Positions 8,680-17,770 of a stretch of 47,230 nucleotides of DNA are shown here, in pieces. Position 1 is the first letter of the stretch, and each line of letters opens with the position of its first letter. The DNA is from an uncultured Prevotellaceae bacterium (GTDB lineage Bacteria; Bacteroidota; Bacteroidia; Bacteroidales; Bacteroidaceae): the NCBI GenBank assembly GCA_937891085.1, contig CALAEY010000032.1:1-47230 (forward strand). Direction: 5' to 3'. A program made the position numbers and the translations under genes. The notes beneath the pieces were generated by a model, which did not search any database, was not told the origin of the DNA, and worked only from the letters and a program-made list of their open reading frames with translations.

Positions 8680-9132
8680 CTATTCCTTGTTTTTAGAGTC
8701 TATACAGATGGTCACAGGGCCATCATTTATCAGTTCTACTTTCATATCGGCACCAAACTCACCAGTACCAATATCTTTTCCAAGTTCTGTCCGCAGAGCT
8801 TCACAGAAACGATTGTAGAGCGGAACGGACATCTCGGGCTTCGCGGCTTTGATGTAAGAGGGGCGGTTGCCTTTCTTTGTAGATGCAAAGAGCGTGAATT
8901 GGCTGATTGCCAGAATCTCACCGTTTACATCTATTACCGATTTATTCATCACACCATTCTCGTCGTCAAAGATACGCAAATTTACGACTTTTTTGGTTAG
9001 CCATGCAATATCTTCCTCATTATCTTCGTCCATCACACCGATAAGCACCAGCAATCCCTGTCCGATTTCTGCTTTGCAATAACCATCTATGGTTACTGAA
9101 GCCCGCTTGGTTCTTTGAATTACTACTCTCAT
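8680..9132 (-). CDS. dtd: D-aminoacyl-tRNA deacylase
   Basis: DTD removes D-amino acids mischarged on tRNA. The 150-residue protein starts MRVVIQRTKRASVTIDG and carries the signature SQFTLFAS (77-84), NRPSY (89-93) and NDGPVT (136-141) that build the active site with the cross-subunit Gly-Pro motif. Length matches bacterial DTD. Its ATG overlaps the uvrC stop (ATGA), showing translational coupling within the operon. Confidence 0.96.
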   Translation of the reverse strand: MRVVIQRTKRASVTIDGYCKAEIGQGLLVLIGVMDEDNEEDIAWLTKKVVNLRIFDDENGVMNKSVIDVNGEILAISQFTLFASTKKGNRPSYIKAAKPEMSVPLYNRFCEALRTELGKDIGTGEFGADMKVELINDGPVTICIDSKNKE

Positions 9133-10976
9133 GATAGTTTACTTACTATATTGGTTTCAAAATAGTTCTTTATTAGGCTCGCTTTTTGTTTTCCCACCAC
9201 TTCGATGAGGGTTTCGAGCTCTGCTTCCTTGATACGCTTCACACTCTTGAAATGCTTCAGAAGCGTTTGTTTGGTCTTTGCGCCGATACCCTTAATCTGG
9301 TCTAGCTCCGAACTGATTTGATGTTTACTGCGCTTGTCACGATGGAAGGTAATGGCAAAACGGTGCACTTCATCTTGTATGCGTGTGAGCAGATGGAAGA
9401 GGGCAGTGTCTTGCTTCATGCCCACCGTTTGTGGCGGAAAGCCATAGAGCAGTTCGTTGGTGCGGTGCTTGTCATCTTTTGCCAAACCTGCTATAGGGAT
9501 ATCGAGTTGCAACTCATCCATCACTTCTTTCACTATACCCATCTGCCCCTTGCCACCATCGGTGATGATAAGGTCGGGTAGGGGAGTTTCCTCCTTAATG
9601 GCACGGGCATACTTACGATAGACCACCTCGCGCATGGAAGCGTAGTCATCGGGCCCCACCACCGTTTTAATATTATACTTGCGATAGTCGTTCTTAGAGG
9701 GTTTCCCCTTGATGAACACCACGCATCCTGCCACAGGATCGGAGCCTTGGATGTTAGAATTGTCGAAGCACTCAATGCGCATAGGGAGTTTTTCGAGGTG
9801 CAGTAAATCCTGAAGCTCCTTCAGCAGTCGTACTGCTCTTTGTTCTGGATTCAACTTTTCTTCCTGCTGTAGGCGGTCTTTCTTATACTCCTTCACATTG
9901 AGTTCCGAAAGCTCTAGCAATTTCTTCTTATCACCTCTCTGTGGCACGGTAAAGGTGGCATTGTTCATCTCCATCTCTACGTCAAATGGTACAATAATCT
10001 CCTTCGCTCTGCTTCCAAAGCGCTCTCGCATCTCTGAAATGCCAAGCGTCAGCAACTCTTCAAGTGTTTCATCCATACGGCGCTTATACTCGAAGGTGAA
10101 CGATTGATTGATGCAACCATTCTTCACATGCATGAAGTTGATGAAGGCCGACTTATGCTCAGTGTCTTCCTCAATGGAGAATACATCGATATTGTCCATA
10201 CGGTAGTTGACTACTTCCGATTTAGCATTGAAGTTGCGTAGGATGTTGAGCTTCAGTTTCACTGCTTCTGCTTCCTCGAAACGTAGTTCCTCTGCAAGTT
10301 GCTTCATCTCCATTTCCATGGCTTTCTCCAAGTTGCGGGTATTCCCTTTCAGGATTTCGCGAACTTGATTTACACTGTTCATATAGTCGTCTTCCGACTG
10401 CTTTCCTATACAAGGACCTTTGCAGTTTCCCAAGTGGTACTCTAGACACACTTTGAACTTTCCTGCTTCTATGTTTTCCCTTGTGAGGTTGAGGTTGCAT
10501 GTGCGCAGCGGATAGAGGTGCTTAATCAGTGCCATGATATTGTTGAGGGCTCCCACGAAGGTATAAGGACCATAGTAGGTGACATGCTTCTTATCTGTCT
10601 GACGCGTCTTATAAACCTTCGGAAAGGGTGCATCGGGAATGGCGATGGAAGGGTAGGTCTTATCGTCCTTCAGCATCACATTGTAGCGAGGCTTGTATTT
10701 CTTTATAAGTCTATTCTCCAAATTCAGAGCATCCTCTTCCGAGCGTACAGTCGTGTAGGTGATATGCTGGATCTTGCTGACGAGGATGCGTGTCTTGGCC
10801 GACTCCTGGTTTTTGTTGAAATACGAAGAAACCCTTTTCTTGAGGTTCTTAGCTTTGCCAACGTAGATGATGGTTTCTGTCTCATCCCAATACTGATAGC
10901 TGCCAGGTTCTTCTGGCAGTCGATCAACGATGGTCTTGAGATAGCTTAATCGCTCTTCACCGGTGCGCTTTTCCAT
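9129..10976 (-). CDS. uvrC: Excinuclease ABC subunit C
   Basis: UvrC makes both incisions in nucleotide excision repair. The 615-residue protein opens with a GIY-YIG nuclease domain (EPGSYQYWDETETIIYVGKA, about residues 20-100). A UVR motif region near 200-240 follows, then the RNase H-like second nuclease (RIECFDNSNIQGSDPVAG, PDLIITDGGKGQ). It closes with a double helix-hairpin-helix (LDQIKGIGAKTKQTLLKHF and onward). All parts are present. It starts four bases after the apt stop and overlaps dtd. Confidence 0.97.
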   Translation of the reverse strand: MEKRTGEERLSYLKTIVDRLPEEPGSYQYWDETETIIYVGKAKNLKKRVSSYFNKNQESAKTRILVSKIQHITYTTVRSEEDALNLENRLIKKYKPRYNVMLKDDKTYPSIAIPDAPFPKVYKTRQTDKKHVTYYGPYTFVGALNNIMALIKHLYPLRTCNLNLTRENIEAGKFKVCLEYHLGNCKGPCIGKQSEDDYMNSVNQVREILKGNTRNLEKAMEMEMKQLAEELRFEEAEAVKLKLNILRNFNAKSEVVNYRMDNIDVFSIEEDTEHKSAFINFMHVKNGCINQSFTFEYKRRMDETLEELLTLGISEMRERFGSRAKEIIVPFDVEMEMNNATFTVPQRGDKKKLLELSELNVKEYKKDRLQQEEKLNPEQRAVRLLKELQDLLHLEKLPMRIECFDNSNIQGSDPVAGCVVFIKGKPSKNDYRKYNIKTVVGPDDYASMREVVYRKYARAIKEETPLPDLIITDGGKGQMGIVKEVMDELQLDIPIAGLAKDDKHRTNELLYGFPPQTVGMKQDTALFHLLTRIQDEVHRFAITFHRDKRSKHQISSELDQIKGIGAKTKQTLLKHFKSVKRIKEAELETLIEVVGKQKASLIKNYFETNIVSKLS

Positions 10977-10980
10977 AGTC

Positions 10981-11505
10981 TCAGAGTGAAAGGACGGCTT
11001 CTACTTCAGTATCCCTGTCGAACACTTCGCGACCATTGAGACGTTTCAGCTCGATAATGAAATTTATATACACCTTCTTCGGATGCATCATGTTTACCAA
11101 TTCGTAGGCAGCTTTCATAGTGCCGCCTGTTGCTAGGATATCATCGTGAAGCAACACTACATCGTCCTCGCAAATGGCATCCTTATGCATCTGAATGGTG
11201 TCTTTGCCATACTCTTTGTCGTAGGTGGCTTCGATGGTTTCAGCGGGTAGCTTTCCTGGTTTGCGGATAGGTACAAAACCAGCACCAAGTCTAGTTGCCA
11301 AGATGGGAGCCATGATAAAGCCGCGACTTTCAATGCCCACTACTTTAGTTATACCTTTATCCTTATAAGCCTCATACAAAGTATCCGCCAAGACCTGCAG
11401 CACTTTTGGTTGTTTGAAGAGCGTGGTCTCATCATAGAACATGATTCCCTTGATGGGGAAGTCGGGAATAGTTCTTACATTCTTGATTAAATAATCTTTT
11501 GTCAT
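10981..11505 (-). CDS. apt: Adenine phosphoribosyltransferase
   Basis: APT salvages adenine to AMP using PRPP. The 174-residue protein has the type I PRPP loop VVLLHDDILATGGT at 116-129, IESRGF at 58-63, and FKDITP replaced by IMFYDETTLF, as seen in many members. It lies 39 bases after mnmG, with the parS-like site in the gap, and four bases before uvrC. Confidence 0.94.
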   Translation of the reverse strand: MTKDYLIKNVRTIPDFPIKGIMFYDETTLFKQPKVLQVLADTLYEAYKDKGITKVVGIESRGFIMAPILATRLGAGFVPIRKPGKLPAETIEATYDKEYGKDTIQMHKDAICEDDVVLLHDDILATGGTMKAAYELVNMMHPKKVYINFIIELKRLNGREVFDRDTEVEAVLSL

Positions 11506-11520
11506 ATATATAAATATTAA

Positions 11521-11536
11521 TGTTCCACGTGAAACA
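11521..11536. promoter_or_regulatory. parS-like centromere site
   Basis: The 16-mer TGTTCCACGTGAAACA matches the general chromosomal parS pattern TGTTnCACGTGnAACA at every fixed position. It differs from the B. subtilis consensus by one base. It lies between the mnmG stop and the apt start. ParB would bind here to load the segregation/SMC machinery. The match is direct; function is inferred. Confidence 0.75.
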
Positions 11537-11544
11537 TTCTGCCG

Positions 11545-13419
11545 TTATCTGCCTGATAATACCAACAAAACGTTGATGTCGCTTGGAGAAACTCCAGGGA
11601 TTCTACTGGCTTGCCCGATGTTATCTGGGTCTATCTTCGTGAGCTTCTGGCGTGCCTCTGTAGATAACGATTGTATGTTGTTATAATCGAATTTTCCTTT
11701 GATTTTTATGGATTCCAGCCGTGTGAGCTTGCTTGCCATAAGGCACTCGCGTCCGATATATCCTTCATATTTTATCTGGATTTCAGCTGCTTCAAGAATC
11801 TCCTCTTTGCGCTCTGAAATGCCATCAAGCAACTGCTGGAAGTCTGGTATCACTTCAGCGGTTTGCTTCAGTGTCACTTGCGGGCGTATGATAAGGTCTT
11901 TCAGCTTGCAGCCATGATGAAGTGGGGTGGTGCCCCATGCTTCTAGCGTTCCATTGATGTCGTTTGGATGTATGGCATAGTTGGCCGTGAACTCCAAGAT
12001 GCGTTCGATGGCATCTTTCTTCGTAAGTAACAACTGGTGGCGATGCTCATCAGCGAGCCCTAAATCCCATGCCTTCGATGTGAGACGCATATCGGCATCG
12101 TCCATGCGGAGGAGGATGCGATACTCGGCACGAGAGGTAAACATGCGATAGGGTTCATCTACACCTTTAGTCACCAAATCGTCTATTAAGACACCGATGT
12201 AAGCCTCATCTCTCGCCAATACCAAAGGTTCACTTCCCTGACAAAGCAAGTGTGCATTGATACCTGCCACCAAACCTTGCCCTGCAGCTTCTTCATAGCC
12301 AGTGGTACCATTCACTTGTCCTGCGAAGAACAGACCCTTGATCACTTTTGATTCCAGCGAATGTGTCAGTTGCGTAGGATCGAAGTAGTCGTACTCTATC
12401 GCATAGCCAGGACGGTAGATCACCAAATTGCGGAAAGCTGGGATATGCTTCAAGGCTTCTATCTGGATGTCCATTGGCAGTGAAGAAGAGAAGCCATTGA
12501 GGTACAGCTCCCGTGTGGTTTCGCCTTCAGGCTCCAAGAAGAGTTGGTGATGATCCCTGTCGGGGAAGGTCACAATCTTGGTTTCGATGCTTGGGCAATA
12601 GCGCGGACCGATACTCTGTATCTGACCATTATATAATGGTGAATCAGGTAATCCTCTACGCAGCACTTCATGTACATCATCGTTGGTATAGCACATCCAG
12701 CATGGTAGTTGCTTCAAGTGCTTGGGAGGTGTATTCAGGAAAGAAAACTTATGGAAGTCGTCTTCTCCGTCTTGAATCTCCATGTCCTCATAATGCACGC
12801 TACGCCCGTCGATACGCACAGGTGTTCCTGTCTTCATGCGTGCGAAGGAGATGCCGTGTGAAGCGATTGATTCTGTAAGTTTGTACGAAGCGGGTTCTGC
12901 GATGCGTCCTCCAGCCACCATCTTACGGCCGATGTGCATCAATCCGTTGAGGAAGGTGCCTGCAGTGAGAACTACGCTTTTAGCCCAAAGGGTAACGCCC
13001 CAAATAGTTTTAACACCTTGAATCTCACCGCCTTTCACGATGATTTCCTCCACTGTATCCTGCCAGATACTGAGGTTTGGTGTGTTCTCCAATACTTCAC
13101 GCCATGTCCAGATGAACTTATTACGGTCGCATTGTGCCCGAGGGCTCCACATGGCAGGTCCTTTGGAGCGGTTGAGTATGCGGAACTGTATGGCGGTCTT
13201 ATCCGTCACCACACCCATCATACCTCCTAAGGCATCTATCTCACGCACTATCTGGCCTTTGGCAATGCCTCCCACAGCGGGATTGCAGCTCATCTGTGCA
13301 ATCTTGTTCATATCCATAGTGATGAGGCACGTCTTGGAGCCAAGTCGTGCTGCAGCATGGGCGGCCTCGCATCCTGCATGGCCGCCTCCTATCACTATGA
13401 CGTCAAATTTCAGTTCCAT
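11545..13419 (-). CDS. mnmG: tRNA uridine-5-carboxymethylaminomethyl synthesis enzyme MnmG (GidA)
   Basis: MnmG with MnmE installs the carboxymethylaminomethyl group on wobble U34 of several tRNAs. The 624-residue FAD enzyme starts MELKFDVIVIGGGHAGCEAA, with the Rossmann dinucleotide loop at 10-16. It continues with CNPAVGGIAKGQIVREIDALGG, GTFLNGLMHIG and the C-terminal helical MnmE- and tRNA-binding region (EGYIGRE...). I take the start at 13419 because upstream codons in the same frame lie in promoter-like sequence. CAAAGATA at 13440-13447, TATCTTTG on the minus strand, is a likely -7 box. It heads the operon. Confidence 0.97.
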   Translation of the reverse strand: MELKFDVIVIGGGHAGCEAAHAAARLGSKTCLITMDMNKIAQMSCNPAVGGIAKGQIVREIDALGGMMGVVTDKTAIQFRILNRSKGPAMWSPRAQCDRNKFIWTWREVLENTPNLSIWQDTVEEIIVKGGEIQGVKTIWGVTLWAKSVVLTAGTFLNGLMHIGRKMVAGGRIAEPASYKLTESIASHGISFARMKTGTPVRIDGRSVHYEDMEIQDGEDDFHKFSFLNTPPKHLKQLPCWMCYTNDDVHEVLRRGLPDSPLYNGQIQSIGPRYCPSIETKIVTFPDRDHHQLFLEPEGETTRELYLNGFSSSLPMDIQIEALKHIPAFRNLVIYRPGYAIEYDYFDPTQLTHSLESKVIKGLFFAGQVNGTTGYEEAAGQGLVAGINAHLLCQGSEPLVLARDEAYIGVLIDDLVTKGVDEPYRMFTSRAEYRILLRMDDADMRLTSKAWDLGLADEHRHQLLLTKKDAIERILEFTANYAIHPNDINGTLEAWGTTPLHHGCKLKDLIIRPQVTLKQTAEVIPDFQQLLDGISERKEEILEAAEIQIKYEGYIGRECLMASKLTRLESIKIKGKFDYNNIQSLSTEARQKLTKIDPDNIGQASRIPGVSPSDINVLLVLSGR

Positions 13420-13439
13420 CCATCTCTGATTATCTGTTG

Positions 13440-13447
13440 CAAAGATA
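13440..13447 (-). promoter_or_regulatory. -7 box of the mnmG operon
   Basis: TATCTTTG on the minus strand sits 20 bases before the mnmG start. No convincing -33 element accompanies it. Confidence 0.45.
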
Positions 13448-13496
13448 CTTCTTTTTTCCCATTCGCTGAAGAAAACTGCATATTCGTTGAAAATAA

Positions 13497-13527
13497 TTGG
13501 CTCGTTTCTCCATTGTTCATACTTTTG
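13497..13527 (+). promoter_or_regulatory. Promoter of the VTC-DUF4956 operon
   Basis: TTG at 13497-13499 and TACTTTTG at 13520-13527 are 20 bases apart. They lie 40 bases before the first gene, in the divergent gap with mnmG. Confidence 0.6.
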
Positions 13528-13567
13528 TATCGGAAAAAAGATTGTATAACGCATAAACCTCAGAACG

Positions 13568-14314
13568 ATGGATGAAATATTGAATCGCTTTCCGCCGATT
13601 ACATTGGAAGAGATGAAGGGCGTCAAGTTGATGAACCGCATCGATACCAAGTTCGTGACCACCCGTCCGCGCTTACTTGAGTTGCTGCGTATGCTGGAAG
13701 GAGACTATCTGGTGCAAGAGATAGATGGTGCATGGAACATGCCGTATGATACCATCTATTGGGATACAGCGCACTACGACATGTATAATGCACACCAAAC
13801 AGGACGTGCCAATAGGCAGAAATTGCGATTCCGTACCTATCTTTCATCAGATCTGCAGTTTATGGAAGTCAAAACAAAGGACAACCATGGGCGCACCAAG
13901 AAAAAACGCATGGAAGTAAAGGATATGCAATTGGAAGAGTCATCGAAGGCCTCTTTTCTGCAACAGTATCTGAACTATGAGATTGATGCACTGAAACCTA
14001 CGATAGAGAACCGCTTTGAACGGGTGACACTGGTGAATAAAGCGAAGACCGAAAGACTCACCATAGATACGAATCTACGCTTTCAAAACCTGGTGTCAGG
14101 AAAAGGCCTGGATATGAGAGACTTGGTCATCATCGAACTGAAGCGTGAGGGACGCTGCTTCTCTCCTGTGTTGGCCAAACTACGAGATTTGCATATCCAT
14201 CCGCATGGATTCAGTAAATACTGCATGGGATCAGCACTGACCAATGAGGCTCTGAGCGTGAACCGTTTTAAAAGAAAGTTGATTGAGATAAATAAGATAA
14301 GGAGGACATTATGA
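13568..14314 (+). CDS. VTC-domain (polyphosphate polymerase-type) protein
   Basis: This 248-residue soluble protein belongs to the VTC/triphosphate-tunnel fold, which in yeast Vtc4 makes polyphosphate from ATP. Basic and acidic tunnel residues can be read in order: LMNRIDTKFV (R24, K28), QKLRFRTYL, FMEVKTKDNHGRTKKKR, RFERVTLVNK, RLTIDTNLRF and VIIELKREG. No SPX or membrane segment is present, unlike the yeast subunits. Its stop overlaps the start of the DUF4956 membrane gene (ATGA-type overlap at 14311-14314), so the two are likely made together. Whether it makes polyphosphate or handles another triphosphate is not shown by sequence. Confidence 0.82.
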   Translation: MDEILNRFPPITLEEMKGVKLMNRIDTKFVTTRPRLLELLRMLEGDYLVQEIDGAWNMPYDTIYWDTAHYDMYNAHQTGRANRQKLRFRTYLSSDLQFMEVKTKDNHGRTKKKRMEVKDMQLEESSKASFLQQYLNYEIDALKPTIENRFERVTLVNKAKTERLTIDTNLRFQNLVSGKGLDMRDLVIIELKREGRCFSPVLAKLRDLHIHPHGFSKYCMGSALTNEALSVNRFKRKLIEINKIRRTL

Positions 14315-14973
14315 ATTTTTTAGAGTTGAGTATATCTAACGATTTTTGGGAAATGCTGATGCGTTTTGCCATTTGCATGGTAGTTAGTTGGGTGATTATA
14401 GACCGTTTATATTTTACGAAGAGTCATCGCAGAGATTTCTACTTCACGTTCATGTTGATATCGGTGGCAATTTTCTTCATCGTGTTCTTCATGATCTTCG
14501 TACTTGATGATCTGAAGGGAAAGACGGGCATGGGTGTAGGTATCGGACTCTTTGGCATCTTTTCCATCATGCGCTATCGCACGGATGCAATGCCTGTTCG
14601 TGAGATGACCTATCTCTTTGTATTGATTTGCTTGGCAGTGCTTAATGCCTTAGCCAATTCGATAACCATCTTGGAACTATGCCTCACCAATCTTATTGTG
14701 GTGCTTTGTGTATGGATATGTGAACAGAAACTGAAGATTCATCCTTCTAAGCTCATACAATATGACCGCATAGAACTGGTGAAACCTGAGCTAAGAACGG
14801 AATTGATAGCCGACATAGAGCAACGTTTTGGTTTGAAGGTGATTAAAATAGATGTAGGAGGCATTGATACACTGCGTGATATGGCAGTGCTGAAAGTCTA
14901 TTATGAGGGCGATGATGTCTCTGAAGTAGATGGAAAACTGAAAATTAAGAATAGTGAATACATCGTGTTATGA
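14311..14973 (+). CDS. DUF4956 family membrane protein
   Basis: This is a 220-residue protein with four hydrophobic segments in the first ~130 residues: MRFAICMVVSWVIIDRLYF, FMLISVAIFFIVFFMIFV, the GMGVGIGLFGIFSIM segment, and YLFVLICLAVLNALANS. A soluble C-terminal domain (IADIEQRFGLKVIKIDVGG, VLKVYYEGD) with an alpha-beta pattern resembling small ACT/ferredoxin-like folds follows. The RYRTDAMPVREMTYLF stretch after the third helix is characteristic of the family. DUF4956 genes typically accompany VTC-domain genes; here they overlap. A membrane partner or polymer-translocating role is inference. Confidence 0.8.
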   Translation: MNFLELSISNDFWEMLMRFAICMVVSWVIIDRLYFTKSHRRDFYFTFMLISVAIFFIVFFMIFVLDDLKGKTGMGVGIGLFGIFSIMRYRTDAMPVREMTYLFVLICLAVLNALANSITILELCLTNLIVVLCVWICEQKLKIHPSKLIQYDRIELVKPELRTELIADIEQRFGLKVIKIDVGGIDTLRDMAVLKVYYEGDDVSEVDGKLKIKNSEYIVL

Positions 14974-14987
14974 TGAAGGAGGCGACA

Positions 14988-15725
14988 ATGAAAAAGATTA
15001 TATACTTATTGGCATTCCTTTCTTTGCCATTCGCACTTTGTGCGCAGAATAGTGGTGATGATTTTGGCATTTGGACTTCTATCGAAGCCGAAAAGAAAAT
15101 AGATAAGAAATTGACCGTAGGTATGGAAGCCGAGTATCGTACCAGAAATGATTCCAAGACTTCCGACCGATGGAGCCTCGGCCTCAATGCTTCCTATAAA
15201 CTACTGCCGTGGTTGAAGGCAGGGGCAGAATATACGTTGCTCTATGATAATAATAAGGAGAAGATCACCTATAATAGCGATGGCAGTTATAATAACTGGC
15301 GTCCTTCATATTGGGGCATACGCCATCGCTTCAATGTAGATCTGACAGGAAGTGTTTCCTTGGGGCGCTTTGATTTCTCCCTTCGTGAGCGCTGGCAATA
15401 TACCTATCGTCCGCAAGTTACTACTGAGCGTTATGATTTCGACAATAGTTGGTGGGAAGATACTGACGTGAAGGGCAAGGGGAAAAACGTACTTCGCAGC
15501 CGTCTGAAAGTGGAGTATGACATCCCGCATAGCAAGGTCACTCCGTATGCCAGTGTGGAACTCTACAATGCGTGGAACTTACAGAAAACGCGCTACACAC
15601 TTGGAGCAGATTGGAAGATTACTAAGCAGCATGAAGTAGGAGCCTTTTATCGCTATCAAAACGTGAAAGATGATGATGACCCTAATGGGCATATATTGGG
15701 ATTGAATTATACATTTAAATTTTGA
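14988..15725 (+). CDS. DUF2490 family outer-membrane beta-barrel protein
   Basis: This 245-residue protein has a signal peptide at about 1-20 (MKKIIYLLAFLSLPFALCAQ). It continues with amphipathic beta strands: DFGIWTSIEAEKKIDKKLTVG, MEAEYRTRN, WSLGLNASYKL, FDFSLRERWQYTYRP, LRSRLKVEYDI, HEVGAFYRYQN. It ends HILGLNYTFKF with the terminal Phe typical of outer-membrane barrels. The start at 14988 is preferred over the frame's first ATG at 14970 because it has a strong GAAGGAGGCGACA ribosome site and a proper signal peptide. It overlaps nothing but follows DUF4956 by 14 bases. It may be the outer-membrane part of the operon. Confidence 0.82.
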   Translation: MKKIIYLLAFLSLPFALCAQNSGDDFGIWTSIEAEKKIDKKLTVGMEAEYRTRNDSKTSDRWSLGLNASYKLLPWLKAGAEYTLLYDNNKEKITYNSDGSYNNWRPSYWGIRHRFNVDLTGSVSLGRFDFSLRERWQYTYRPQVTTERYDFDNSWWEDTDVKGKGKNVLRSRLKVEYDIPHSKVTPYASVELYNAWNLQKTRYTLGADWKITKQHEVGAFYRYQNVKDDDDPNGHILGLNYTFKF

Positions 15726-15730
15726 TTGAT

Positions 15731-17620
15731 ATGAAGTATTTGAAATATTTGACTTTTTTGTTCTTGGCAGTAGCTGCCATGACATGTGTGGGGTGTGAAG
15801 ATGATGATACGGATTTCAGTGACATCATTAATAAGGAAGTGGTAGAAGATGATACTACGGTAAGCGATGATGAGGAAAACACTTCTGGCAATGAGGAGTC
15901 TTCACAGGAAGGCACAGAGGGGGACTCTGATGAGGAGACCAGCACAACTATCACAACTGGCACTGCTGCCGTGAGTGTGGTTTACAATGGTTCTTCTGCT
16001 GAAGTAAGTGTAACGGAGGACGTGGCAGCTTATCTGACGGTATCTGTCAAAGGTGCCGACGTGAGTGTGATTCAGAGCAGTAGCCTCAGCGATGAAGTGA
16101 CGTATATCCTGAGTGGTTCTTCTACAGATGGCATGTTCTACATGGATGGAGAACTGAAGGCAACCGTGGTACTCAATGGGTTGACACTGACCAATGCAGA
16201 CGGACCTGCCATTGCCATCGATAATGGTAAGCGCATCGCAGTGGTCTTGGCAGATGGTACTACGAATACACTGAAGGATGGCGCTTCTGGCTCTCAGAAA
16301 GGTTGTTTTATGGTCAACGGTCATACCGAGTTTGAAGGCGGTGGCACATTGAACCTAACGGGAAATCTGAAGCATGCTTTCTGGGGCGATGAGTATGTGC
16401 AGTTCAAGAAATCAACAGGTGCCATCAATGTACTTGGTGCCGTGAAAGATGGCTTCAATGTCAATCAGCATGTAGAGATGAACGGTGGAATTATCACCAT
16501 CAAGAGTATAGGGGATGATGGCATTCAGGTTGCTTTGGAGGGCGATGGCTCTGAGGAAGATACAGGTGCTATGGAGATCCATGGTGGTACGCTCAACATT
16601 GCTGTGACAGCTACAGCTGCCAAGGGTATTAAGACAGAAGGCGATGTGGTGATAGATTCAGAAAAGAGCACCCCTTCCATCACCATCACTACAAGTGGTG
16701 GAGGCGAGTGGGACAGCGATGATAGTGAAACGAAGGCCAGTGCTTGCATTAAAGCCGATGGAAATGCCACCATAAGTGCTGGTACACTGACACTTACCAG
16801 TACAGGTGCTGGCGGAAAGGGCATTAGCACAGACGGCACGCTCAACATCTCTGGAGGTGATGTCATCGTAAAGACTACTGGCTCTCAGTACGTTTATGGC
16901 AATAATCGCAATAATAGCAACTATACCAGTTCGCCAAAGGGTATCAAGGCCGATGGGGCCATCACCATCAGTGGTGGGAATGTGGATGTGACCACTACGG
17001 GTACCAATGGTGAGGGCATAGAGAGCAAGAGCACGATGGATATCACTGGAGGCGTGATTACGGTGAATAGCTACGATGACGGCCTTAACTCCAAGGGTGA
17101 TATGACCATCAGTGGAGGAAGTGTCTATGCACATGCTTCCAATAACGACGGCATTGATGCCAATGGCAATTGCTACATCAAGGGCGGATTGGTATTTGCC
17201 GTGGGGGCTTCACAGCCAGAAGTGGCCATCGATGCCAATACAGAAGGTGGTAAGAAACTTTATGTCTCTGGAGGCACTATTGTAGCCATTGGAGGACTGG
17301 AGAGTGGTTCGAGCTTGACACAAAGTTGCTATGCATCTTCATCATGGAACAAGAATACATGGTATGCCTTGACATACGGAGATACTACCTTTGCTTTCAA
17401 GACACCTTCAAGTGGTGGCAACACGTTGGTAGTATCAGCAGCATCTACGCCTTCTTTGAAATCAGGCATTACTGTTTCTGGTGGAACATCCCTCTTTGGA
17501 GGTTTAGGATATACTGGTGCCATCGTCAGTGGCGGGTCTTCCGTATCGCTCTCGCAGTATAGCGGTGGCAATATGGGCGGTGGTCCTGGAGGTGGTGGCT
17601 CTGGAGGCAGAGGTAGGTAA
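15731..17620 (+). CDS. Beta-helix carbohydrate-binding-domain lipoprotein (DUF4353-like)
   Basis: This is a 629-residue predicted lipoprotein with a hydrophobic signal and lipidation Cys22 in TCVGCEDDD, followed by a very acidic Ser/Thr/Glu spacer to about residue 75. The body is a right-handed beta-helix-like repeat, with ISGG/ITGG turns recurring (NISGGDVIV, TISGGNVDVTT, DITGGVITVNS, TISGGSVYAHA, VSGGTIVAIGG). The C-terminus is a Gly-rich tail ending GGSGGRGR. The ATG at 15731 is taken as start so the signal peptide begins MKYLKYL. Such proteins are found beside VTC, DUF4956 and CotH genes; no CotH is present here. The acidic spacer suggests surface display. Confidence 0.8.
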   Translation: MKYLKYLTFLFLAVAAMTCVGCEDDDTDFSDIINKEVVEDDTTVSDDEENTSGNEESSQEGTEGDSDEETSTTITTGTAAVSVVYNGSSAEVSVTEDVAAYLTVSVKGADVSVIQSSSLSDEVTYILSGSSTDGMFYMDGELKATVVLNGLTLTNADGPAIAIDNGKRIAVVLADGTTNTLKDGASGSQKGCFMVNGHTEFEGGGTLNLTGNLKHAFWGDEYVQFKKSTGAINVLGAVKDGFNVNQHVEMNGGIITIKSIGDDGIQVALEGDGSEEDTGAMEIHGGTLNIAVTATAAKGIKTEGDVVIDSEKSTPSITITTSGGGEWDSDDSETKASACIKADGNATISAGTLTLTSTGAGGKGISTDGTLNISGGDVIVKTTGSQYVYGNNRNNSNYTSSPKGIKADGAITISGGNVDVTTTGTNGEGIESKSTMDITGGVITVNSYDDGLNSKGDMTISGGSVYAHASNNDGIDANGNCYIKGGLVFAVGASQPEVAIDANTEGGKKLYVSGGTIVAIGGLESGSSLTQSCYASSSWNKNTWYALTYGDTTFAFKTPSSGGNTLVVSAASTPSLKSGITVSGGTSLFGGLGYTGAIVSGGSSVSLSQYSGGNMGGGPGGGGSGGRGR

Positions 17621-17660
17621 TAAAAGAGAGTTTGCACTTTGATAGTTTTCTGTGACGGTT

Positions 17661-17703
17661 GGGGAGCAGAAGTGGGTATAATAACCACTCTGCTCCCTTT
17701 TGT
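17661..17703 (+). terminator. Terminator after the VTC operon
   Basis: A long stem, gggagcagaagtgg pairing with ccact-ctgctccc, is followed by tttt. It lies about 40 bases past the beta-helix gene. Confidence 0.8.
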
Positions 17704-17717
17704 GTTGAAAAGTGTAT

Positions 17718-17743
17718 TATCTTTGCAACTTTGATTATCTTTG
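17718..17743 (+). promoter_or_regulatory. Tandem duplicated -7 boxes
   Basis: TATCTTTG occurs at 17718-17725 and again at 17736-17743. They lie within two 18-base units that share ttatctttgcaac. They lead into the broken acetyltransferase gene. Confidence 0.6.
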
Positions 17744-17770
17744 CAACGTCTAAGGTAAAAAGATTATAGT

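Noticed and set aside
13420..13662. 81-codon extension of mnmG
   Set aside because: It covers the divergent promoter region and the start of the VTC gene; the FAD-binding N-terminus begins at 13419.
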